Below the pieces are notes generated by a model that saw nothing but the letters and a program-made list of their open reading frames with translations, made no database searches and was not told the DNA's origin. The position numbers and the translations under genes were made by a program. This document shows positions 1 to 5,012 of a stretch of DNA of 5,881 bases, piece after piece; position 1 is the stretch's first letter; the number at the start of each line of letters is the position of its first letter. This DNA is from an uncultured Thermoanaerobacteraceae bacterium (GTDB lineage Bacteria; Bacillota; DSM-12270; Thermacetogeniales; Thermacetogeniaceae). The stretch lies in NCBI GenBank assembly GCA_937914965.1, contig CALGIY010000262.1, positions 1 to 5,881 on the forward strand, in the 5' to 3' direction.

Positions 1-135
1 CTGGCTCATCCTCAGATTCGTTTAACGGTACCTGGTTTGCTTTATTGCTTTATTGTTGGTTCTACTGCCGACTAACATTATCCGAGCTGGCTATCACCGG
101 ATTTCCAACGACTAACTGCCAACCACCACTTCATT

Positions 136-160
136 GGACACCAGAACCGGTCCCCTGTCC
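136..160 (+). repeat. REP-like unit, AACCGTCCCC family (degenerate)
   Basis: The core AGAACCGGTCCCC is bounded by GGACA on the left and TGTCC on the right, so the ends are complementary. Positions 136-153 match 271-288 at 17 of 18 bases. The core has one extra G compared with the copies near the regulator gene. Confidence 0.6.
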
Positions 161-162
161 AT

Positions 163-189
163 TTCGTCGATTACCTTCATATACGTCTG
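163..189 (-). pseudogene. Possible remnant of a UroD-family methyltransferase 3' end
   Basis: Two blocks here, 163-177 and 178-189, match 669-683 and 695-706 in the 3' end of the intact methyltransferase gene, with one mismatch in each block. The orientation is the same, and 11 bases of the intact gene are missing between the blocks. In the intact gene these bases encode the C-terminal stretch around VYEAASKAIDEV. Similarity stops on both sides where REP-like sequence begins. This could be the last scrap of a duplicated copy or of a tandem paralogue. It is only 27 bases long, so chance or a shared short motif cannot be excluded. Confidence 0.35.
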
Positions 190-270
190 TGGTCTTTTGG
201 TGACGGCCTTTTAGTGACAGGCACCCGGGAATACCTAGTTAATTGGTACCGTGTCTCCCGTACTCTGGCT

Positions 271-294
271 GGACAACAGAACCGGTCCGGTGTA
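271..294 (+). repeat. REP-like unit, AACCGTCCCC family (degenerate)
   Basis: This repeats the 136-153 unit with one change (GGACAACAGAACCGGTCC), then diverges into GGTGTAC. It has the same orientation as the first unit, 135 bases away. Confidence 0.5.
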
Positions 295-332
295 CATAGT
301 GTCTACAATTGTTCCTCCAGTGTCTGCAGTAC

Positions 333-359
333 AGATCGCGGGGACGGTTCTCCTGATCT
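333..359 (-). repeat. REP-like unit, well preserved, inverted copy of 4966-4992
   Basis: The unit runs AGATCGCGGGGACGGTTCTC and then CTGATCT. It matches the reverse complement of 4966-4992 at 26 of 27 bases. Its ends AGATC and GATCT are complementary, as expected for a REP palindrome. Positions 3276-3301 are a third relative in the same orientation (22 of 26 matches to 333-358). Confidence 0.75.
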
Positions 360-400
360 ATGGACCGATCCCATGGCCATCTTTTGCCCGGATTGCCTAG

Positions 401-426
401 GTGACAGCAGGGGCGGTTCCGTGATT
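401..426 (-). repeat. REP-like unit, degenerate
   Basis: The pattern is GTGACAG, then AGGGGCGGTTC, then CGTGAT. It keeps the GGGG-CGGTT core of the reverse orientation, with A changed to C inside the core. A more decayed relative follows at about 443-474, beginning AGATCACAGGGGC and ending CTAATCT. Confidence 0.5.
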
Positions 427-517
427 AGCCCCGTGTCCATATAGATCACAGGGGCGTGACCGTGCTCCTAATCTGGTGGGACATTCCAGGTAACTGTCAC
501 CAACCAGATTCAAAGTT

Positions 518-540
518 GTCAAAAGGACCGTCCCCGTGAC
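518..540 (+). repeat. REP-like unit, AACCGTCCCC family
   Basis: GTCAAAAGGACCGTCCCC is followed by GTGAC, so the outer GTCA/TGAC ends are complementary around the core. It lies about 40 bases beyond the operon terminator. A weaker echo (CGTCCCGTTGCCAC) follows directly. Confidence 0.6.
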
Positions 541-582
541 ATCAAACGTCCCGTTGCCACCTCGCTTGGCGTACGGAAAAGG

Positions 583-613
583 AAGACCTCCGAAGATGGA
601 CTTCGGAGGTCTT
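583..613 (-). terminator. Intrinsic terminator of the methyltransferase operon
   Basis: This is a perfect 13-bp hairpin: AAGACCTCCGAAG (583-595), a 5-base loop (596-600), and its complement CTTCGGAGGTCTT (601-613). Read leftward, it begins 34 bases after the stop codon at 648 and is followed by a broken T-rich run, CTTCCTTTTCC. Read rightward, it is followed by TTTTG, so it may also stop transcription entering from the left. It marks the 3' end of the three-gene operon. Confidence 0.85.
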
Positions 614-647
614 TTGACCCAAGTATGGTTGATTTTGTTTAGCAGAT

Positions 648-1631
648 TTAGAACATTTTTTTGTTCACTTCGTCGATTGCCTTACTTGCTGCCTCATATA
701 CGCCTGGGAAGGAGCTGAGATTTAAACCTTGAGATAGGCAGGGAATAAAATATAACTTTCCGCAATTTCTGCAAGCTCTCTCTACTTCTCTGGTAACGAT
801 TTCAGGTGTCCATTCTGGGAAATCAACGACACCGCTGTCGATATCCCCCATAAAGGATATTTCTTTGCCATATTTTTTGATAAGCTCAGGGGTATTGTTG
901 GTTGTCATGACTCCCTGCCAGATATCTACTCCCATTTCGATCATATAGGGAACTAGGTTAGCTGCATAGGAATCACAGTGGTGCACGATCAGTTCGACGC
1001 CATTGGCTTTATAGTAGCCATATACTTTTTTGTAAGCTGGTACATAGAACTCTTCAAACATGGCAGGAGATATGAAAGAAGATTTTTGACTGCCCCAGTC
1101 ATCATGATGGAAAAGGGCATCAGGATGGACGTGTTTGATCACTGCTTTTGCATATTCCAACTCATATTCAGTAAGATAATCAATAAGCTCATGCATGGCT
1201 TCAGGTTCTTCATAGAGGGCCATTAACGCATCTTCCATGCTCATAAGGTTATGACACATTTCAAAGAGACCACCAAAATAAACCCCTGTTACAAATTGCT
1301 CGTTACGGTCGACAGATTTTGCATGGGCTTCAGCTGCAGCCCATGCTTCACTGGAAGCTGGGACGGCAGGCGCTTTTACGTATTTTCTCCACTCGGTGAT
1401 ATCTTTAAGTACCTTGTGTTCCTCGTCATGCACAGGGAACTGACCAATCTGCCCTTCCGGCCATCTGTAGGTAACGCCCCATCCATTCGTATGCTCCTTA
1501 CCGGGTTGGCAAAAAGCATCATTTACCATTGGAATTTCCATGATCAAATCCATAAATTCATACTGATTTACGAATCGATCCGGATTTCCACCTTTAATCG
1601 TTTCCATTAAGTTCTGTCTCTTTGTTAACAT
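648..1631 (-). CDS. UroD-family corrinoid methyltransferase (probable substrate-side methyltransferase I)
   Basis: The 327-residue protein belongs to the uroporphyrinogen-decarboxylase-like methyltransferases (MtaA/MtbA/CmuA relatives), which are soluble TIM-barrel zinc enzymes. Visible motifs are a GWGVTYRWPEG segment (50-60), HHDDWG (175-180), HHCD (217-220), GDID (262-265) and YFIPC (294-298). H217, C219 and C298 fit the family's H-x-C...C zinc site that activates a methyl acceptor or donor. True UroD is unlikely: no haem gene is nearby, and a corrinoid protein and MeTr gene precede it. Methanogen MtaA methylates coenzyme M. Here a folate-side enzyme is already in the operon, so I infer that this protein demethylates the growth substrate onto the corrinoid, as in bacterial O-demethylases. 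The substrate is unknown. The start is supported by AAAGGAGG nine bases upstream. It is the last gene of the operon, 31 bases after the corrinoid gene. Confidence 0.85.
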   Translation of the reverse strand: MLTKRQNLMETIKGGNPDRFVNQYEFMDLIMEIPMVNDAFCQPGKEHTNGWGVTYRWPEGQIGQFPVHDEEHKVLKDITEWRKYVKAPAVPASSEAWAAAEAHAKSVDRNEQFVTGVYFGGLFEMCHNLMSMEDALMALYEEPEAMHELIDYLTEYELEYAKAVIKHVHPDALFHHDDWGSQKSSFISPAMFEEFYVPAYKKVYGYYKANGVELIVHHCDSYAANLVPYMIEMGVDIWQGVMTTNNTPELIKKYGKEISFMGDIDSGVVDFPEWTPEIVTREVERACRNCGKLYFIPCLSQGLNLSSFPGVYEAASKAIDEVNKKMF

Positions 1632-1662
1632 AAGTTTTGGCCTCCTTTTTTTATGCCGTGTG

Positions 1663-2295
1663 CTAAGCGTTTACTAATTCTCTAGCTTTTGCAGCGGCAC
1701 CGCCTGCATCGGACGCAAACCCATCTGCACCAATTTCTGCTGCATATTCAGGTGTTACAGGCGCACCACCGACGATGACATTGAAACCTTTTAATCCGCT
1801 GTCTTTCAGCATTTTAACGGTTTCCCTCATTTTCGGCATTGTTGTTGTAAGAAGTCCTGAACATGCGACTAATGTTACATTTTCATTTTCTTTGACGGCA
1901 TTAACAAATTTTTCTGCAGAAATGTCTACGCCAAGGTCGACCATTTTAAATCCGACACTTTCGAGCATCATTGAAACGAGGTTTTTACCGATGTCATGAA
2001 GATCACCCTCAACAGTACCGATAACGCATGTACCTAAAGAAGATGTGCTTTCGCCTGTGAGAAGAGGTTTAATTACATCGACACCCTTGGACATGGCCTT
2101 AGCTGCCATCAACATTTCAGGTACGAAAATTTCTCCATTAGAAAATTTTTCACCAACGACACCCATTGAGTCAATCATAGCCTGAAGAATATCTGTCGCT
2201 GCGTTTCCTTCGTCCAAAGCTTCCTGTACCAAACCTGGAACGAGTTTTGCTTTTCCTGCCTCTAACTTAGTTTTTACTTCTGCAATTTTTGACAT
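1663..2295 (-). CDS. Corrinoid (cobalamin-binding) protein of a methyltransferase system
   Basis: This 210-residue soluble methyl carrier shuttles a methyl group on cobalt between the two methyltransferases encoded beside it. Residues 1-85 form the helical cap domain (B12-binding 2 type). Residues about 88-210 form the Rossmann-like B12 domain. The signature EGDLHDIGKN (96-105) supplies D98-x-H100-x-x-G103, whose histidine is the lower cobalt ligand in this family. SGLLTTTMP (146-154) and GGAPVT (176-181) are the usual downstream B12 contacts. Length and order are typical of MtaC/MtvC-like proteins. An in-frame ATG exists at 2331, but it lies inside the end of the upstream gene. The ATG at 2295, preceded by GGGGGG seven bases away and giving MSKIAEVK, is the natural start. 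The protein will need reductive reactivation when Co(I) oxidises, and no activator gene is in the window. Confidence 0.93.
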   Translation of the reverse strand: MSKIAEVKTKLEAGKAKLVPGLVQEALDEGNAATDILQAMIDSMGVVGEKFSNGEIFVPEMLMAAKAMSKGVDVIKPLLTGESTSSLGTCVIGTVEGDLHDIGKNLVSMMLESVGFKMVDLGVDISAEKFVNAVKENENVTLVACSGLLTTTMPKMRETVKMLKDSGLKGFNVIVGGAPVTPEYAAEIGADGFASDAGGAAAKARELVNA

Positions 2296-2302
2296 TTTCG
2301 TT

Positions 2303-2308
2303 CCCCCC
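2303..2308 (-). promoter_or_regulatory. Ribosome site that sets the corrinoid-protein start
   Basis: A run of six G (CTGGGGGGAA on the coding strand) lies seven bases before the ATG at 2295. It falls after the upstream stop codon (2315-2317). It favours the 210-residue product over a 12-residue longer version that would overlap the preceding gene. Confidence 0.7.
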
Positions 2309-2314
2309 AGATAA

Positions 2315-3118
2315 TTATTTTTTCTGACCAAATTTACCTTCTCGGAAGGCTCCGATGTATTCCATGCAGTATTCGTCCTGACCTAAGAGTGCTTCAGTGG
2401 CATAGATCATGCCCATCAGATCTCTGTTTAACGGGTCAACGATGGCACTGTCCATCCCTGCGTTCATCGACAGCACGATGAACGCCTGATTGACCAGTTT
2501 TCTTGCAGGAAGATTAAATGAAATATTACTTGCTCCTCCTGTCACATGAATTTTCGGATATTGTGCTTTGATTTCTTTTATTACATCAGTAATCGTGTTG
2601 ATTCCGTCTTCTGAGGTGCAAAGCATTTGAACTAAGGGATCAATGTGCAGGCGAGATGGATCAATGTTGTATTCCTTTGCTTTTTTCATAATGCTTGCAA
2701 AAACTTCCAGACGCTTTTCAGCGTTCTGGGGAATTCCTGTATCATCGCATAAGAGGGCGGCACAGTCCCATTTCGTATCGGCTATTAACGGGAATATTGC
2801 TTCAATCTTGTCGCCTTCCATGGATACCGAATTGATAAGACCAGGCTTGTTGCAGAACTTAATCGCTTCTGCACAGATACGCACATTAGGGCTGTCGATA
2901 GCAATGGGTGTATCTGTAACCTCCTGTACCAAGTCGATAAGCCACTTCATAGTTTCGAGTTCAATGCTGCTTTCAACCGATGCACATACATCAATGAATG
3001 CAACTCCTGCTTCTGTTTGAACTTTAGCCAGATTTCGAATAAAGCCTGCATCCTTTTCAGCAATTGCCTTTGATACGGAAGGAATTGCACCATTAATTTT
3101 TTCACCAATAATTATCAA
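2315..3118 (-). CDS. Methyltetrahydrofolate:corrinoid protein methyltransferase (MeTr family, methyltransferase II)
   Basis: The 267-residue pterin-binding TIM-barrel protein belongs to the family of AcsE, MtvA and MtgA. It opens with IIIGEKING, the family's usual N terminus. Pterin-contact positions are visible: D43 in FIDVCAS, D75 in IAIDS, N96 in LINSVS, D160 in HIDPLV and N198 in GGASNISF. From memory, D75, N96 and D160 match the numbering of the Moorella AcsE contacts. The length fits the family. Dihydropteroate synthase is often the automatic annotation, but the N terminus and the adjacent corrinoid gene argue against it. The likely role is transfer of the methyl group from methyl-Co(III) to tetrahydrofolate. 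This is the first gene of the operon, with 19 bases to the next start. The start codon is TTG, supported by AAAGGAGGG nine bases upstream; no in-frame ATG is available nearby. Confidence 0.92.
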   Translation of the reverse strand: MIIIGEKINGAIPSVSKAIAEKDAGFIRNLAKVQTEAGVAFIDVCASVESSIELETMKWLIDLVQEVTDTPIAIDSPNVRICAEAIKFCNKPGLINSVSMEGDKIEAIFPLIADTKWDCAALLCDDTGIPQNAEKRLEVFASIMKKAKEYNIDPSRLHIDPLVQMLCTSEDGINTITDVIKEIKAQYPKIHVTGGASNISFNLPARKLVNQAFIVLSMNAGMDSAIVDPLNRDLMGMIYATEALLGQDEYCMEYIGAFREGKFGQKK

Positions 3119-3127
3119 GATTATCTA

Positions 3128-3133
3128 CCCTCC
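3128..3133 (-). promoter_or_regulatory. Strong ribosome site for a TTG start
   Basis: AAAGGAGGG on the coding strand ends nine bases before the TTG at 3118. Because the start codon is weak, this ribosome site is what decides the start. The leader from the predicted transcription start (about 3238) to the TTG is about 120 bases, and I recognise no riboswitch in it. Confidence 0.75.
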
Positions 3134-3225
3134 TTTTGTAATTTTAGGCTCGCTTTTCTTTGAATTACAGATTCATTAATATCAACGCCTTACCATGAAA
3201 CGCTGTATCCACCTCCCCATACCTG

Positions 3226-3241
3226 TATATACATCTCTATA
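3226..3241. promoter_or_regulatory. GntR operator, asymmetric copy, at the methyltransferase promoter
   Basis: TATATAC-AT-CTCTATA is one perfect half (3226-3232) and one half (3235-3241) with two changes from GTATATA. It shares the spacing of the perfect operators at 3374-3389 and 4840-4855. A wider inverted pair, CTGTATA (3223-3229) and TATACAG (3238-3244), covers the same site. It begins four bases beyond the predicted -10 box and overlaps the expected transcription start, so a bound protein would block initiation. Confidence 0.7.
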
Positions 3242-3244
3242 CAG

Positions 3245-3273
3245 ATAATAAAACGAAATAAAAACTATGTCAA
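3245..3273 (-). promoter_or_regulatory. Sigma-A promoter of the methyltransferase operon
   Basis: On the leftward strand there is a perfect -35 TTGACA (3273-3268), a 17-base spacer and a -10 TATTAT (3250-3245, one mismatch to TATAAT). The start is expected near 3238, inside the operator. The box quality suggests strong expression when derepressed. Confidence 0.8.
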
Positions 3274-3275
3274 GT

Positions 3276-3314
3276 AGATCTCGGGGAGGGTTATTCTGAT
3301 CGTCCCCGAGATCT
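3276..3314 (-). repeat. REP-like unit forming a hairpin between the two divergent promoters
   Basis: AGATCTCGGGGA (3276-3287) and TCCCCGAGATCT (3303-3314) are a perfect 12-bp inverted repeat with a 15-base loop. Positions 3276-3301 match the unit at 333-358 at 22 of 26 bases, including the GGTT and CTGATC parts in the loop. This is therefore a member of the same REP family and not an unrelated hairpin. It lies between the two -35 boxes (3268-3273 leftward, 3333-3338 rightward), outside both predicted transcripts, so it is unlikely to be a terminator for either. Confidence 0.75.
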
Positions 3315-3332
3315 TTCTCATCTGCTTGTTAA

Positions 3333-3361
3333 TTGACTTCATAATTATTCTTAGATAAAAT
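3333..3361 (+). promoter_or_regulatory. Sigma-A promoter of the transporter gene
   Basis: TTGACT (3333-3338), a 17-base spacer and TAAAAT (3356-3361) make a good sigma-A promoter. The start is expected near 3368, a few bases before the perfect operator at 3374-3389, so repression by blocking initiation or early elongation is likely. Confidence 0.75.
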
Positions 3362-3373
3362 AGAAACAGGTTA

Positions 3374-3389
3374 TATATACAGGTATATA
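3374..3389. promoter_or_regulatory. GntR operator, perfect copy, at the transporter promoter
   Basis: TATATAC-AG-GTATATA is a perfect inverted repeat of 7-base halves with a 2-base centre. The identical halves recur at 4840-4855 before the regulator gene. It lies about 12 bases past the -10 box and 31 bases before the start codon. An AT-rich palindrome with half-sites about nine bases apart centre to centre is what a HutC-type GntR dimer typically binds (family knowledge). Assigning it to the regulator at 5013-5756 is inference. Confidence 0.78.
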
Positions 3390-3420
3390 AAGGACACTAC
3401 GATTAAAGGAAGGAAACAAG

Positions 3421-4782
3421 ATGCCGCAGAAATTGAAAAACAGTGATATTAACCTCTTTTGTATTGGGGAAATGGGCTTCATAATCATGATGCTCTTGGC
3501 GGTAAATTATTACGCCTATTTTCTAACGGATGTAGCACTTATCGGTGCGGCGACCGTGGGAACGATTCTCTTGATTGCCAGGATTGCTGATGCTGTTTCT
3601 GTACCTATAACAGGGTGCATAATTGAGAAAATAGACCTGAAATGGGGCAGGTACAGGTCATGGATTCTGGCTGCGCCGCCGTTTATAGCCGTTTTCTTTA
3701 TATTAATGTTTACAAACCCTGATGTGAATGTTGTGACCAAGGCAGTATTATTAGGGACATTCTATGTTTTGGGGCATGTTTCTGTAAACCTTGCTGGCTC
3801 GGCTTATGTTGCTCTTATCCCTGTCTTAGCAACTGACCAAACCGATAGGGTGAAACTTTCCTCGAGAAGGGCGCAAGCCAATGCAGGCGCCCAGATCATT
3901 TTTGGCCTTATTGCCATGCCCTTGATTCTTGCTTTGGGTGCTGGTAATGAAGGCAGAGGCTTCTTCTTAACCATAATTATTTTTGCCACCTTGCAGCTGC
4001 TGGGCTACTTGTTGGTGGCTAGAATTACGAAACCTTTTGTGGCTGGCCGTCAAACAGAAGGTAAAAAAGATGCGATCACGGTGAAAGACATGTTTGCACA
4101 GATTTTTTCCAACTCACCTTTGCTGGTTTTGCTGCTGGCGGAAATGTTCAGAATGACTACTATGTTCGTATTAATGGGCTTTGGTGTCTACTATTTTAAA
4201 TATGTGGCCCATAATATGCTTATGGTTACTGCCTTCTTTACAAGTCTCAGTGCAGCAGCGTTAGTTGGGGCTGTTACCGGTCAATTTATCGCCAATAAAT
4301 TTACGAAGAAAAAGACTTATATATTAGGTATGGTTGTCGCGGTGCTGTCTTTGTCAGCGGCGTGGTTGGTGGCTAAAGAGACCTTGGTATTTATTATTTT
4401 TTGTTCACTAGCAATGCTTGGAATTAATATTGTCCAAGCCATGCAAGCCGCAATGTATGCAGATACCGCTGAATACAGCGAATGGAAAACAGGGAAAAAC
4501 GTCGGGGGGCTGATTATGGCCTTAAGCGCACTTCCTATTAAAATTGGAGTGGCCGTAAGCGGTGCTGTGACCGGATTCGGCCTTGCCGCTGCTGGTTATG
4601 TGGCCAATGCCAAACCAACTGCCGAATTAGCAAGTGCGATCAGTACTTTAGCAACATTAGTTCCTGCACTTTTTGCCGTACTGGCGATAGTTGGGATACT
4701 GTTTTACTCCTTGAGTGAAGAAAAAGTGAACCAGATGCGGTTGGAGATTCAAACGAGGAACGGCGAATTCCCCCTTACTTGA
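3421..4782 (+). CDS. GPH (MelB-fold) major facilitator transporter
   Basis: This 453-residue inner-membrane protein has about 12 hydrophobic segments and belongs to the glycoside-pentoside-hexuronide:cation symporter family of the MFS. Family marks are FLTDV (34-38), ARIADAVSVPITG (53-65), KWGRYRSWIL (74-83) and, late in the protein, ADTAEYSEWKTGKN (347-360), followed by K374. Aligned by eye to MelB with a constant offset of two, the cation residue D55 is kept as D57. MelB D59 becomes V61, and the sugar-binding D19 and D124 become I21 and G126. The cargo is therefore probably not a sugar. The neighbours suggest import of the methylated compound consumed by the divergent operon, or export of its demethylated product. 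The start follows GGAAGG by about seven bases. After the stop only a 5-bp stem (4782-4800) without a T run is seen, so some transcripts may continue into the regulator gene. Confidence 0.88.
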   Translation: MPQKLKNSDINLFCIGEMGFIIMMLLAVNYYAYFLTDVALIGAATVGTILLIARIADAVSVPITGCIIEKIDLKWGRYRSWILAAPPFIAVFFILMFTNPDVNVVTKAVLLGTFYVLGHVSVNLAGSAYVALIPVLATDQTDRVKLSSRRAQANAGAQIIFGLIAMPLILALGAGNEGRGFFLTIIIFATLQLLGYLLVARITKPFVAGRQTEGKKDAITVKDMFAQIFSNSPLLVLLLAEMFRMTTMFVLMGFGVYYFKYVAHNMLMVTAFFTSLSAAALVGAVTGQFIANKFTKKKTYILGMVVAVLSLSAAWLVAKETLVFIIFCSLAMLGINIVQAMQAAMYADTAEYSEWKTGKNVGGLIMALSALPIKIGVAVSGAVTGFGLAAAGYVANAKPTAELASAISTLATLVPALFAVLAIVGILFYSLSEEKVNQMRLEIQTRNGEFPLT

Positions 4783-4809
4783 CGGGGCAACTTGACCCGT
4801 ATCCAGGCC

Positions 4810-4838
4810 TTGTCAGCCCTTTTAGGATGTGCTAGTAT
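4810..4838 (+). promoter_or_regulatory. Promoter of the GntR regulator gene
   Basis: TTGTCA (4810-4815), a 17-base spacer and TAGTAT (4833-4838) form the promoter. A TG one base before the -10 (4830-4831) makes it an extended -10. The start is expected near 4845, inside the operator. The boxes are weaker than those of the other two promoters, as is common for a repressor gene. Confidence 0.62.
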
Positions 4839-4839
4839 T

Positions 4840-4855
4840 TATATACTGGTATATA
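4840..4855. promoter_or_regulatory. GntR operator, perfect copy, at the regulator's own promoter
   Basis: TATATAC-TG-GTATATA has the same halves and spacing as 3374-3389, differing only in the 2-base centre. It starts two bases after the -10 box, which implies autoregulation. It runs on into CC, giving a second overlapping palindrome GGTATATACC (4848-4857). A tandem AGAGTAT repeat at 4865-4878 contains TATAGAG, the sequence of the degraded half of the operator at 3226-3241, and could be an accessory half-site. Confidence 0.78.
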
Positions 4856-4908
4856 CCGTATTGGAGAGTATAGAGTATAGTCCGGGGTCTGGTTTAGCCG
4901 GGATCCAG

Positions 4909-4954
4909 GTGACAAAGCCCCCGTGACAAAGTTGCGAGAACCGTCCCCCTGAAC
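4909..4954 (+). repeat. REP-like unit in the regulator leader
   Basis: GTGACAAAG occurs twice (4909-4917 and 4923-4931), the second followed by GCGAGAACCGTCCCCCTGAAC. This is the same core and orientation as the unit directly downstream. Both units fall inside the predicted untranslated leader of the regulator gene. Confidence 0.6.
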
Positions 4955-4965
4955 TACGCTAAAAT

Positions 4966-4992
4966 AGATCACGAGAACCGTCCCCGCGATCT
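4966..4992 (+). repeat. REP-like unit, well preserved, inverted copy of 333-359
   Basis: The unit begins AGATCACGAGAACCGTCCCC and ends GCGATCT, with complementary AGATC/GATCT ends. Its reverse complement matches 333-359 at 26 of 27 bases, 4.6 kb away, on the other side of the whole methyltransferase-transporter block. It ends 20 bases before the regulator's first ATG. Confidence 0.75.
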
Positions 4993-5012
4993 ATAATCTA
5001 CGTACAACCTTA

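Larger units (their letters stand above)
1..582. other. Gene-free region with decayed REP-like units
   Basis: I see no credible gene here. Short open frames exist but lack ribosome sites, recognisable domains and protein-like composition. The stretch is instead filled with variants of one small motif (AACCGTCCCC or its complement GGGGACGGTT, flanked by GTGAC/GTCAC or AGATC/GATCT), in both orientations and at different stages of decay. The clearest units are listed separately. The first 130 bases hold no unit I can support, only the short repeat CGACTAAC twice. It looks like a graveyard of REP-type elements beyond the operon terminator. Confidence 0.7.

Noticed and set aside
214..444. 76-codon open frame in the left REP region
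   Set aside because: It has no ribosome site, its composition is low-complexity and cysteine/serine-rich, and it runs through several REP-like units; it is a chance frame.
136..540. CRISPR array in the repeated left region
   Set aside because: Repeats are palindromic, in both orientations, unequal in sequence and irregularly spaced, which fits REP elements and not CRISPR.
536..718. 60-codon rightward frame across the terminator
   Set aside because: It overlaps the hairpin terminator and the antisense of the methyltransferase 3' end and has no domain or ribosome site.
2296..2331. Longer start for the corrinoid protein
   Set aside because: It would overlap the end of the upstream gene and add 12 residues atypical of the family, while the ATG at 2295 has a well-placed G-rich ribosome site.
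3137..3169. Inverted repeat TGTAATT/AATTACA in the operon leader as a riboswitch or attenuator
   Set aside because: There are only 7 AT-rich pairs with a 19-base loop, no alternative stem and no T run, and no known cobalamin or other riboswitch motif is visible in the leader.
3119..3222. Tiny upstream frames (MVRR and MNL) in the operon leader
   Set aside because: They are three to four codons long with poorly spaced ribosome sites and no codon pattern suggesting a leader peptide.
4782..4800. Terminator after the transporter gene
   Set aside because: ACGGG/CCCGT gives only five pairs and no T run follows; too weak to call.
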